Assembly: GCF_036013975.1 (NCBI RefSeq)
Contig: NZ_CP107904.1
Location: 5,667,001-5,731,000 of the forward strand
From: Kitasatospora sp. NBC_00458
Lineage (GTDB): Bacteria; Actinomycetota; Actinomycetes; Streptomycetales; Streptomycetaceae
DNA: 64,000 nucleotides
Direction of reading: 5' to 3'
Positions 7,619 through 14,361 of this stretch are shown here, piece by piece (within the stretch, counting starts at the first letter, position 1; every line of letters starts with the position of its first letter). The notes under the pieces are model-generated. The model was not told the origin of the DNA, did not search any database, and worked only from the letters and a program-made list of their open reading frames with translations. Both the position numbers and the translations under genes were made by a program.

Positions 7619-8322
7619 GCGGGGGGAAGTCCGTGGGCACCGCCGAGCTGCCGGTCGACGTGGTCGAACCGGTCGGCGGGCACCGCGCCACCGTCCTCTG
7701 GCTGCACGGCCTCGGTCAGGGCCCGGAGAGCCTGGTCGAGGTCTCCGACCGGATGGGGCTGGCCCGGGCGGGCGTCCGCGGGGTCTTCCCGCAGGCGCCG
7801 CTGCGGCCGATCGGCCGGGTCTCCGGCGACCCGGTGCGGGCCTGGTTCGAACAGGACGTCTTCGCCCTGGAGAACCCCGGCCCGGCGTCGCTGCCCAGCG
7901 TGCTCGCCATCGAGCGGCGGCTGCGTGCCGTGCTGGACGAGGAGACCGCGCGGGTGGGAGCCGGGCGGACGGTGATCGCCGGGTTCTCGCAGGGGGCGCT
8001 GATGGCGCTGGTGCTGGCGCTGCGGTACCCGCAGCGGCTGGCCGGGCTGGCGCTGTACGCGCCGTTCCTCCCGGACGAGGCGATCCCGCTGCTGGCCTCG
8101 CGCAGGTCGGCCGTCGCGGCGGACCTGCCGGTCTGGATCGGCCACGGTGCGTTCGACTGGATCATCCCGGAGCAGAGCGGGCAGAAGGTGCGGGACGTGC
8201 TGGCGGACTGGGGGCACCCGGTGCGCTGGCAGCGCTACCGGGCCGGCCACGAGGCGTTCGGCGGCGTGAAGCGCGGGCTGCCGGCCTTCCTGGACCGGGT
8301 CCTCGCCCCCGCCGGGGGCTGA
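7615..8322 (+). CDS. carboxylesterase/phospholipase-family serine hydrolase, possible thioesterase
   Basis: A 235-aa alpha/beta hydrolase of the small carboxylesterase (acyl-protein thioesterase-like) group. The oxyanion segment LWLHGLGQ, nucleophile Ser125 in GFSQGA, Asp181 and His212 (GHEAFGG) make a full triad. As the last gene of the operon it is the natural candidate for releasing the acyl chain from the ACP, although free esterase activity is equally possible. GTG at 7615 overlaps the KS stop by 4 nt; GTG 7633 is an alternative start. A strong hairpin follows the stop codon. Confidence 0.82.
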   Translation: MSGGKSVGTAELPVDVVEPVGGHRATVLWLHGLGQGPESLVEVSDRMGLARAGVRGVFPQAPLRPIGRVSGDPVRAWFEQDVFALENPGPASLPSVLAIERRLRAVLDEETARVGAGRTVIAGFSQGALMALVLALRYPQRLAGLALYAPFLPDEAIPLLASRRSAVAADLPVWIGHGAFDWIIPEQSGQKVRDVLADWGHPVRWQRYRAGHEAFGGVKRGLPAFLDRVLAPAGG

Positions 8323-8338
8323 CCGGCCGATCCGAACG

Positions 8339-8376
8339 GGGGCCGGGCTTCGAGACCCCTCTCGAAGCCCGGCCCC
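8339..8376 (+). terminator. terminator hairpin after the polyketide-like operon
   Basis: A perfect 17-bp stem (8339-8355 with 8360-8376) and a CCCC loop lie 16 nt after the hydrolase stop. There is no T-tract, as is common in streptomycete terminators. Confidence 0.8.
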
Positions 8377-8388
8377 GCAGCGCGCCCT

Positions 8389-8448
8389 CGCGCAGGAAGT
8401 CGGCCGGTCCGACTTCCTGCGCGGGGGGTGGTGCTGGTGGTCACGTGC
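8389..8448. repeat. 60-bp direct repeat with internal palindrome, copy 1
   Basis: GCGCAGGAAGTCGG (8390-8403) and its reverse complement (8409-8422) form a 15-bp stem with a 5-nt loop, followed by a G-rich stretch and GCTGGTGGTCACGTGC. The same 60-bp arrangement recurs in the same orientation at 9384-9443. The two copies differ only in the loop and in about six bases after the stem, and they bracket the DUF6879 gene pair. They may be mobile-element ends, recombination sites or paired terminators. Confidence 0.75.
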
Positions 8449-8543
8449 CGAGGACGCCCGCACGTCCCGGGACCGGACGGCCGCCCGCGTAAGGGGGCCA
8501 TGGGCCTTCTCGGCACGTTGTACGGAGGAGTGGGGCGAGGACA

Positions 8544-9050
8544 TCAGTCGGGCTGGTAGTCCTCATGACGGACGGCACGGTCCCAGACGGCTTCGAACGC
8601 CGTGGCGCACAGCTTGATCGTGGGTTGATCGGTGACGAGCTCGGAGTCCGTCCAGTCGCCGCTTCCGCTGAAGTGGTTGACCAGCAGGACGCTGTCGTCG
8701 AAGAGCCAGAAGTCGTTGCCGGGCAGGGCCAGATCGGTCGCGCTCCGCCGGGGCAGCCAACGGACCTGCTCGCCCGCTGTGATGTTGTGCTCCTCGGTGA
8801 TGGCGTGTTCGAAGCGGGTGTAGTCGCTCAGCGGCTCCGACACGATGCGGGCTCGGCGTACCGCCACACCCCGGTCGGTCGCGGCGCGGACCAGTCCCCG
8901 CCAGTTCACCTCGTCAGCGCCGTCGAGCACGATCCGGCCGTCCTGCCAGGCGATGTACGACGGGTCGTCGAGCATGTAGGCGTCACGCATCTCAAGGTGC
9001 ACCGCCGAACGCTCCGTCGCTTGGAACAGTCGTTCAAACAGAGCTGCCAC
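8544..9050 (-). CDS. DUF6879-like protein
   Basis: A 168-aa soluble protein resembling the DUF6879 family, which is common in streptomycetes and often sits next to XRE/DUF397 regulatory pairs. Conserved-looking elements are the N-terminal LFERLFQATERSAVHLEMRD, the WRGLVRAATDRGV segment and the C-terminal FDDSVLLVNHF. No catalytic motif is visible and the function is unknown. The GTG start at 9050 follows GGAGGTGA and overlaps the upstream 73-aa frame by 17 nt, so the two are co-translated. Both lie between the two 60-bp palindromic direct repeats. Confidence 0.75.
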   Translation of the reverse strand: MAALFERLFQATERSAVHLEMRDAYMLDDPSYIAWQDGRIVLDGADEVNWRGLVRAATDRGVAVRRARIVSEPLSDYTRFEHAITEEHNITAGEQVRWLPRRSATDLALPGNDFWLFDDSVLLVNHFSGSGDWTDSELVTDQPTIKLCATAFEAVWDRAVRHEDYQPD

Positions 9051-9255
9051 CGTTCACCTCCGGGAAGAACCGAAGCATCCGGTGGGGGAACTCGATCACG
9101 GTCTCGTGCTCCGGGAGGTCCAGCTGGGCCAGCCGTTCGGTGTCCAGTACCTTCCAGCCCTGGAGGAGGTAGTTGCCGGTCTCGTCATCCAGGTAGACCG
9201 TGGGGGAGTGCCCGTTCGGGGACTCGGGGTCCTTGCCGAGCTTGTGCAGCGCCAT
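9034..9255 (-). CDS. small protein of unknown function, partner of the DUF6879 gene
   Basis: A 73-aa protein starting MALHKLGKDPESPNGHSPTV. The ATG at 9255 was chosen because GAGGGAAG precedes it; a longer in-frame start at 9351 lacks a ribosome site. It contains a two-strand-like stretch (TVYLDDETGNYLLQGWKV) and an acidic/aromatic C terminus, with no recognised domain. It overlaps the DUF6879 start and very probably forms an operon with it. Proteins of this kind repeatedly precede DUF6879 in actinomycete genomes, but the role is unknown. Confidence 0.65.
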   Translation of the reverse strand: MALHKLGKDPESPNGHSPTVYLDDETGNYLLQGWKVLDTERLAQLDLPEHETVIEFPHRMLRFFPEVNGGSSV

Positions 9256-9383
9256 GCCGGCTTCCCTCTCGCTCGTAGCCGAAGCGGATCGCTGCGAAGA
9301 AGCATGCAGCACCGGGCAGTTCCTACGCCTCGGACTTGCGCGAACTTGCACGGGTGGGGGAGGACGGACCTGCTCTCTCTTCC

Positions 9384-9443
9384 CGCGCAGGAAGTCGGAC
9401 CGGCCGACTTCCTGCGCGGGGAGAGGCGCTGGTGGTCACGTGC
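9384..9443. repeat. 60-bp direct repeat with internal palindrome, copy 2
   Basis: Second copy of the palindromic repeat at 8389-8448. Here the stem extends to 17 bp (9382-9398 with 9404-9420, loop ACCGG). It is followed by the same GCTGGTGGTCACGTGC sequence. Spacing between equivalent bases of the two copies is 995 bp. Confidence 0.75.
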
Positions 9444-9449
9444 TCACCC

Positions 9450-9483
9450 CCGGCGGCCCCTCGCGGGCGCGAGGGGCCGCCGG
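9450..9483 (-). terminator. terminator hairpin downstream of the first DUF397 gene
   Basis: A perfect 15-bp GC-rich stem (9450-9464 with 9469-9483, loop GGGC) lies immediately beyond the DUF397 stop codon at 9493 on the minus strand. Confidence 0.75.
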
Positions 9484-9492
9484 AACGACCCG

Positions 9493-9693
9493 TTAGGTGC
9501 TGCTGCCGAGGTGGTCGAGTTCGCCGGACTTGATGGTGCGGAGGAGGTCGGCGAAGGCGGCGGGGGTGGTGCGGAGGATGACGTCGCTGTCATCGGATTC
9601 CCGGAGTTCGACCAGGCCGTTCAGCAGCCGGACCTCCACGCACGTGTCATTGGCGCCGGAGTAGCTGGACCTCTGCCAGTCAGTGGTGACCAT
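9493..9693 (-). CDS. DUF397 protein (first of a tandem pair)
   Basis: A 66-aa protein with the DUF397 hallmarks: an N-terminal WQRSSYSG, a CVEVR strand (GANDTCVEVRLLNG), LVELRESDDSD and a C-terminal PAAFADLLRTIKSGELD. These small acidic proteins accompany WhiJ-like XRE regulators in streptomycetes and are thought to modulate them. The start at ATG 9693 gives the normal domain boundary; the longer frame runs through the second copy. It is 55% or more identical to the paralogue upstream, and part of the DNA is almost unchanged. A hairpin follows each copy. Confidence 0.88.
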   Translation of the reverse strand: MVTTDWQRSSYSGANDTCVEVRLLNGLVELRESDDSDVILRTTPAAFADLLRTIKSGELDHLGSST

Positions 9694-9734
9694 GGGTTGT
9701 CTCCGCGACTTGGGCGGGGTGGGTGGTTGCTGTT

Positions 9735-9767
9735 GTGGCGCCTCGCTCGGTTCGAGCGAGGCGCCAC
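9735..9767 (-). terminator. hairpin between the two DUF397 genes
   Basis: GTGGCGCCTCGCTC (9735-9748) pairs perfectly with 9754-9767 around a 5-nt loop. It lies just beyond the stop of the upstream DUF397 copy on the minus strand, so it probably ends or attenuates transcription from the XRE gene. Confidence 0.7.
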
Positions 9768-9772
9768 ATGGG

Positions 9773-9964
9773 TCAGGCGCGGTGGTCGAGTTCGCCGGCC
9801 TTGATGGTGCGGAGGAGGTCGGCGAAGGCGGCGGGGGTGGTGCGGAGGATGACGTCCCCCTCGTCGGACTCACGGAGTTCGACCAGCCCATTCACAGTGC
9901 GCACCTCGACGCAGTCACCACCTGAACCGCTGAACGATGACTTCTGCCAGTTGTTATCAGGCAT
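9773..9964 (-). CDS. DUF397 protein (second of a tandem pair)
   Basis: A 63-aa DUF397 protein (MPDNNWQKSSFSG start, DCVEVRTVNG, LVELRESDEGD, AAFADLLRTIKAGELD). The ATG at 9964 has GAGAGG upstream and sits 10 bp after the XRE stop, so it is cotranscribed with that regulator. In the known whiJ/abaA-type modules, an XRE regulator, a DUF397 protein and an RsbW-like ATPase domain occur together, and all three are here. A 76-bp core of the gene (9781-9856) matches 9510-9585 with one difference, a sign of recent tandem duplication. Confidence 0.88.
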   Translation of the reverse strand: MPDNNWQKSSFSGSGGDCVEVRTVNGLVELRESDEGDVILRTTPAAFADLLRTIKAGELDHRA

Positions 9965-9974
9965 CCTGGGCCTC

Positions 9975-10823
9975 TCACAGGGTTCGTGCAATCTTGTGGA
10001 TCAGCTCGCGCGAGTCATTCTCGCTCAGTGCTGACTCCTCGGTGCGACTGAAGATCGTTCGGTAGCTTGTCAGTTCGCTCACAGCATCGAGGTAGATGGA
10101 GCCTCGGGACGACTCAAGCTCGACGGTGTCCAGCTCTGGTATGGCGCCGAACGCGTAGGTGAGGTTTTCGACCGCTCCAGGAAACGTGCTGACATCGAAC
10201 GGCACCACTCTGATCGTCATCCACGGTTGCTCGGAGTCCTCAAGGAGCGACTGAAGCTGCTCCTTCAGGACCGGGGAGCCGCCGAACCTCGTCCACAGTG
10301 CCGACTCGTAGATGAAGGCGGTCAGGGGCTTCCGGTCTCGCCGGAGGTCGTTCTTGCGTTGCACTCTGAAGGCCGTGCGGGCCTCCAGTTCATGTCGCGG
10401 CAGAGGCGGAATCAAGCGGCCGAAGACCGCAGACGCGTAGCTGATGGTTTGGCATGGTCCGGGGATGTGGGTGAGGACCCAGATCATGAGCTCGCGCGAA
10501 CTCTTCTCCAGTTCGGCGTTTTCGAGGAAGCCGTCCGGGATCGTCCCCCGGTACTCCTCCCACCAGCCTCTCGACCGGTCTTGGAGCATGTCCTCAAGCG
10601 CGTCGACAAGAGGCCCATTCATGCACTTGCAGGCGGCGGCGAACGACTTCAACCGCTCGGGACTCACGCCGACTTTTCCGGACTCCATCTGGCTGACCTG
10701 AGTCCTGTCGATCCCCAGCGCCGTGCAGAGTTGCGGTGCGGTGAGTCCGGCAGCCTCACGCATTCTCCGCAGCTCGGCACCGATGCGGCGCTGACGGAGG
10801 GTTGGGTTGCGTCGGGGCGGCAT
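9975..10823 (-). CDS. WhiJ/Scr1-like XRE regulator (HTH + DUF5753)
   Basis: A 282-aa regulator. The N-terminal HTH (residues about 14-70) reads AELRRMREAAGLTAPQLCTA ... DRTQVSQMESGK. The C-terminal two-thirds has the DUF5753 pattern, including RVQRKNDL (usually R-x-x-RQ) and ESALWTRFGG. This architecture is that of the WhiJ-like and Scr1-like proteins that pair with DUF397 partners and affect development or antibiotic production in Streptomyces. ATG 10823 is preceded by AAGGAAGGAA. It is divergent from the ATPase-domain gene at 11114, with palindromes between them. The target genes are unknown. Confidence 0.88.
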   Translation of the reverse strand: MPPRRNPTLRQRRIGAELRRMREAAGLTAPQLCTALGIDRTQVSQMESGKVGVSPERLKSFAAACKCMNGPLVDALEDMLQDRSRGWWEEYRGTIPDGFLENAELEKSSRELMIWVLTHIPGPCQTISYASAVFGRLIPPLPRHELEARTAFRVQRKNDLRRDRKPLTAFIYESALWTRFGGSPVLKEQLQSLLEDSEQPWMTIRVVPFDVSTFPGAVENLTYAFGAIPELDTVELESSRGSIYLDAVSELTSYRTIFSRTEESALSENDSRELIHKIARTL

Positions 10824-10852
10824 GGGTTCCTTCCTTGCCTTGGGTGATCCAA

Positions 10853-10890
10853 GTGTGCAGTGCGGCCCGCAGGCGGGTCCACCTGCACAC
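10853..10890. promoter_or_regulatory. 8-bp inverted repeat near the XRE start
   Basis: GTGTGCAG (10853-10860) and CTGCACAC (10883-10890), 22 nt apart, lie 30 bp upstream of the XRE start codon. This is a plausible autoregulatory operator. Confidence 0.4.
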
Positions 10891-10908
10891 CCAAGGGTGA
10901 ACCTAGCC

Positions 10909-10933
10909 CGAATGTGTATCACAGGTGATTCGG
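10909..10933. promoter_or_regulatory. nested palindrome in the divergent XRE/ATPase promoter region
   Basis: CCGAAT (10909-10914) mirrors ATTCGG (10928-10933), and inside them ATCAC-AG-GTGAT is a second palindrome (10918-10929). The position midway between two divergent regulatory genes suggests a repressor site. Confidence 0.45.
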
Positions 10934-11113
10934 CTGCTGTAGCGTCATCTCATCGACTCACCGATGGTGCGTCAGTAACGCCAGCTTCCGAGGCAGTAGG
11001 CGCCTGCTGCCCTTTTGCACCGCAGAGCAACCGGCTTCGGCCTGGCCTGGCTCACGGTGACGTTCCGCCGGTGATCTCCTTCCCTCTCGCACGACCTCAC
11101 TCGGAGGTTTCTC

Positions 11114-11482
11114 ATGCGTGCCTGTAACCCGCCCGACTGGTCGGCCGCCCGCGAGGAGCTGCGTGCCGCGCTCGCCCTCGCCGCCTGGCCCGACGACCTC
11201 ATCTCCGACGCCGAGCTCGCCCTCCACGAGCTGTACGTCAACGCCTGGCGCCACGCCGGCTGCCAGGCGCCGACCGTCGTGGTCGTCCTCCTGCCCACCC
11301 GCACCGTCCGCGTCTCCGTCGCCGACGACAGCCCGACGCTGCCGGAGCCCCGGATCTCCGCCGACCCGTACGAGGTGTCGGGGCGCGGGCTGCACCTCGT
11401 CCGCTCGCTCACCCACCGCTTCGGTGCCGACCCCGCCAAGAACGGCAAGCGCGTCTGGTTCGAGCTGGACGCCGCCGCGTGA
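11114..11482 (+). CDS. RsbW-like ATP-binding (HATPase) protein, probable anti-sigma factor
   Basis: A 122-aa single-domain GHKL ATPase. The N box ELALHELYVNAWRHA, the G1 box VADDSP and the G2 box GRGLHLV are clear. Proteins like this act as serine kinases and anti-sigma factors or, in WhiJ/AbaA-type modules, as the third partner of XRE and DUF397 proteins. The N box has His and Tyr around the usual E-x-x-x-N, with Asn still present (VNAW). CGGAGG lies 6 nt before the ATG. It leads a four-gene operon of overlapping frames. Confidence 0.85.
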   Translation: MRACNPPDWSAAREELRAALALAAWPDDLISDAELALHELYVNAWRHAGCQAPTVVVVLLPTRTVRVSVADDSPTLPEPRISADPYEVSGRGLHLVRSLTHRFGADPAKNGKRVWFELDAAA

Positions 11483-11733
11483 ACCACGACGACACCCCCA
11501 TCGCCCCCGACGACCCCGTCATCCGCACCTACACCGACCCCCAGGTCACCGCCCTGCTGCGCGAACTCCACGAAGCGGGCCGCCCGTTCGGCATCCAGTG
11601 GGGATCCGCCGCCACCCTCCCCGGCACCGTCGACGGCCGCATCCTCGTCGACTTCGGCAACGCCCCGGTCGCGACCGTCCTCAACCTCCTGAACCTCCTG
11701 CGGGAAGGAGGAAACCGGCCGTGGGAGTCGTGA
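11479..11733 (+). CDS. small hypothetical protein
   Basis: An 84-aa soluble protein whose GTG start at 11479 overlaps the stop of the ATPase-domain gene by 4 nt, so it is almost certainly translated with it. It has an acidic N terminus, a helix-like TDPQVTALLRELHEAGR, and a C-terminal hydrophobic stretch (VATVLNLLNLLREGG). No known family was recognised. It may be a regulatory partner of the anti-sigma-like protein; that is inference from position only. Confidence 0.65.
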   Translation: MNHDDTPIAPDDPVIRTYTDPQVTALLRELHEAGRPFGIQWGSAATLPGTVDGRILVDFGNAPVATVLNLLNLLREGGNRPWES

Positions 11734-11939
11734 TCCCCATCCCCCGCCCCCACACCGAGCGCACCACCGTCCCCCACCTCACCGTCGAGACCGCCCCCGA
11801 CGCCGACCTCCAGCTCCGCTTCCCCGTCGACCTCGCCGTCAACGCCGCCCCCGGCGACCACCTCGCCATCCCCCTCACCCGCACCCAGGCCCGCGACCTC
11901 CTCGAAGACCTCGCCAACCACCTCGGATACCTCCGATGA
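11721..11939 (+). CDS. small hypothetical protein
   Basis: A 72-aa protein beginning VGVVIPIPRPHTERTTVPHL and ending in an amphipathic helix (TRTQARDLLEDLANHLGYLR). The GTG at 11721 was preferred to GTG 11730 because GGAAGGAGG lies 8 nt ahead of it; the start lies inside the preceding gene. It resembles small proteins found beside DUF397/XRE clusters, but no function can be given. The next ATG overlaps its stop. Confidence 0.6.
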   Translation: MGVVIPIPRPHTERTTVPHLTVETAPDADLQLRFPVDLAVNAAPGDHLAIPLTRTQARDLLEDLANHLGYLR

Positions 11940-12205
11940 CCGACTACCTCATCGGCACCGCCTTCGCCGTCCTCCTCGCCCTCGCCCTCACCACCGTCGC
12001 CATCGGCGTCGTCACCAGCCTGCGCATCGGCGACACCCCGCCCCCGCCCCCCATCACCCGCCACGGCCGCTGGGAACTGCGCCACCTCCCCGACGGCACC
12101 ACCGAATACACCTGGATCGCCCGCCAGGCCGGCCACTTCAGCCCCGAAACCAACCCCACCCCCGACAACCGCCGACCCCACGGCCGCCACCGCATACCCC
12201 ACTGA
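11936..12205 (+). CDS. small single-pass membrane protein
   Basis: An 89-aa protein with one N-terminal transmembrane helix (residues 4-27, LIGTAFAVLLALALTTVAIG) followed by a Pro-rich hinge (TPPPPPITRHG) and a polar tail rich in His and Pro. It is the last gene of the operon, with its ATG overlapping the upstream stop by 4 nt. Unknown family. It could anchor the other small proteins at the membrane, but this is speculation. Confidence 0.6.
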   Translation: MTDYLIGTAFAVLLALALTTVAIGVVTSLRIGDTPPPPPITRHGRWELRHLPDGTTEYTWIARQAGHFSPETNPTPDNRRPHGRHRIPH

Positions 12206-12581
12206 CCCGCACCCCTCCTCGCCCCGTCGGAGTCCTCCGGCGGGGTGGAGTGCTTGAAGGGCTCGTCGCGGCTTCCGGGGTCGGGCAGGACGGGTGGCAG
12301 GCCGCCGACGGTGAGCAGCACCGTAGGCATCCCCGGCTGCTCCGGCTGGGCGGAGCAGCCGGAAGTCCCGTAGCCGTAGCCGTCCCCGGCGCCGGGCGGG
12401 AGCGGCGGTGGGTCGCCGAGCACCGCGGCCTGGGCGCTGGGCGCGTTGCCGACGGTGAGCGGTGTGGTCGGTATCCCCGGCGGCATCAACAGGGTGGAGC
12501 GCTGGCGGCCCCAACCCGTCCCCACCGCCGGGCGGGACCGGCGGTGGGTCGCCCCGAACGCCTCCGCCGTGCTGCCGAGCG
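12206..12581. repeat. intergenic region with diverged repeats of the FUSC 3' end
   Basis: This 376-bp gap holds no convincing gene. A 37-bp element is present twice (12381-12417 and 12517-12553, about three mismatches, 136 bp apart). A related sequence occurs in the 3' end of the adjacent FUSC gene near 12625-12650, where it encodes the Gly/Pro tail GDPPPAPP. In one minus-strand frame the repeats read GDPPPLPP and are accompanied by diverged LTVG peptides, as if the gene's tail had been duplicated and then decayed. Confidence 0.55.
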
Positions 12582-14273
12582 CTAGGAGGACCCCGACCCG
12601 CCCCCATCCCCGCCGCCCCCGTCCGAGGGCGGGGCCGGTGGCGGGTCGCCGAACACCGCGGCCATCATCCCGAGCGCGTCGTCCACGGCCAGCAGCGCTG
12701 CCAGCATCCGCAGCTGCTCCGGCGGCCCGCTCGGCCCGGCTCCCGACTGCTTGGGGATCCGTGCCCGGACCCCCTGGTACGCGGGCCCCGGCCGCCCGCC
12801 GATCGCGCGGCGGACGGCCGCGCTGTTCGCGGCCACCGCCCGGTTGAGCCGGGTCACCCGGGGGTCGGTCCAGAGCGCGGGGTCGGCCACGGCTCCGTCC
12901 ACCAGCACACCCAGCGGGGCCTCGCAGGCGGTGACGGCGTCCACGACATCGGCTCGGCACGGCCGGGTGGACGGAGCCCGGCCGGGCAGCCGCCCGGCCA
13001 CTCCGAGCGCGCGCCGTTCGGCCCGCAGCGGCCGGGCCAGCAGCCCGAGCTGCGCGGCGCCGTACGCGAACCGGGCCCGGCCGCGCAGCAGGGCCCGCCG
13101 GTCAGGGTCGGGGAGGCCCAGCAGCTCGTTCAGCGCGGCCAGCGTGTCGGCGGTGCGCCGACGCAGCACGTCCCTGGTCCGGACGGGGAGGATCAGCCAG
13201 GCGGCCGCGATGCCGACGGCCGCGCCGAGGCCGATCGCCGCGAGCCGGGTGCGCAACAGGTCGTCCGAGCTCTGCCCGAACCAGCCGTACAGCAGGGAGA
13301 GCACGGCGGTGACGCACCCGGCCCAGTAGGCGTAGCTGAGTTCGCGCAGCCAGGTCGCGAGTGCGAGCACCGCGAAGATCAGGACGACGGCGGCGTCCTC
13401 GTGCGGTCCGAAGGCGCCCGCGACGGCGGTCGCGACGATCGTGCCCGCGGCCGCGCCGAGTGCCCGCAGCAGGCCCTTGAACAGGACGTCGCCCCGGCCG
13501 CGGGCGCCGCTGCAGACGATGAACGCGGTGAGCACCACCCAGGCCCAGTGGTCCGGCCAGACGGCGCGTCCGGCGAGGAAGGCCCCGCCGACCGCGCCCG
13601 CCATCTGGAGGGCCATCCGGGTGTGGACGAGCGGCCGCCGCCGGGCCTCCGGTTCCGCAGCCGTCGCCGGTGCCGGTGCTGGTGCCGGGTCGGGGGCCTC
13701 CGGCGCGGGCGCGGGAGCCCGCACCGGTGCCGGGATCAGCCCGGTCCGTACCGCGGCGGCCTGGGCCAGGGCCACCCAGGCGCCGGAGACGACGGCGATC
13801 AGTGCGACCCACAGGGTGTGGTCGTGGCCGGGGAGCGGTCCGGCGTCCGGCGGCATGACCAGCAGCGCCACCAGCGGCAGCGCCAGCAGTCCGCCGGCCC
13901 GGGCCGCCCGGGGGCCGAACCGGCGCACCCAGACCGGCAGGGCCATCCCGAGGGTGAAGAGGGCGTCGGCGACGTTCGGGTGGAGGGTCATCAGCCGCCC
14001 GACCTCGGCGGCGCCCGCGGCGGCCGCGGGGAGGACGGCGAGTCCGAGCAGCCGGTCGTACCGGTCGGCGGTGAGCTGGACCCGCGCGGCGGTGGCGGCC
14101 AGCACGACGGCCTGGACGACCACGTCGACCCGCAGGTGCGCGAGGTGCTCGACCAGCAGCGCAGAGCCGTACGCGGCCAGCATGGCGGCCGTGGTGACGG
14201 CGGTCCCGCGGAGCAGCAGGAGCCCGGGGTCGAAGCGCACGGCCCGGCGGAGCCAGGAGAAAGACCTACTCAT
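12582..14273 (-). CDS. FUSC-family membrane protein (aromatic acid exporter-like)
   Basis: A 563-aa polytopic protein with two blocks of transmembrane helices (residues about 20-160 and 215-360) separated by a Pro/Ala-rich linker, then a long cytoplasmic helical region. This matches the FUSC/YccS-type inner-membrane proteins linked to efflux of aromatic or toxic acids. The ATG at 14273 has GGGAGAA 10 nt upstream and is favoured over an in-frame ATG at 14303. The C terminus ends in a Gly/Ser/Pro-rich tail whose DNA is echoed in the downstream intergenic repeats. A MarR regulator is transcribed divergently and probably controls it. Confidence 0.8.
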   Translation of the reverse strand: MSRSFSWLRRAVRFDPGLLLLRGTAVTTAAMLAAYGSALLVEHLAHLRVDVVVQAVVLAATAARVQLTADRYDRLLGLAVLPAAAAGAAEVGRLMTLHPNVADALFTLGMALPVWVRRFGPRAARAGGLLALPLVALLVMPPDAGPLPGHDHTLWVALIAVVSGAWVALAQAAAVRTGLIPAPVRAPAPAPEAPDPAPAPAPATAAEPEARRRPLVHTRMALQMAGAVGGAFLAGRAVWPDHWAWVVLTAFIVCSGARGRGDVLFKGLLRALGAAAGTIVATAVAGAFGPHEDAAVVLIFAVLALATWLRELSYAYWAGCVTAVLSLLYGWFGQSSDDLLRTRLAAIGLGAAVGIAAAWLILPVRTRDVLRRRTADTLAALNELLGLPDPDRRALLRGRARFAYGAAQLGLLARPLRAERRALGVAGRLPGRAPSTRPCRADVVDAVTACEAPLGVLVDGAVADPALWTDPRVTRLNRAVAANSAAVRRAIGGRPGPAYQGVRARIPKQSGAGPSGPPEQLRMLAALLAVDDALGMMAAVFGDPPPAPPSDGGGGDGGGSGSS

Positions 14274-14349
14274 CACGTACGGATTTCTCCCTTGCCTGCT
14301 CACGCTGACCGAGGAAGTGCCGGAGTTCTGCCAAGCAAACGGTAAGTGT

Positions 14350-14355
14350 TAGCGT
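14350..14355 (+). promoter_or_regulatory. -10 box of a probable leaderless MarR transcript
   Basis: TAGCGT matches the TANNNT consensus and ends 6 nt before the MarR ATG. No ribosome site precedes that ATG, so transcription probably starts at or next to the start codon. Confidence 0.5.
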
Positions 14356-14361
14356 AGCAAT

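Noticed and set aside
11944..12960. Minus-strand frame covering the intergenic repeats
   Set aside because: It runs antisense through the 89-aa gene and overlaps the FUSC gene; only the repeat region is of interest.
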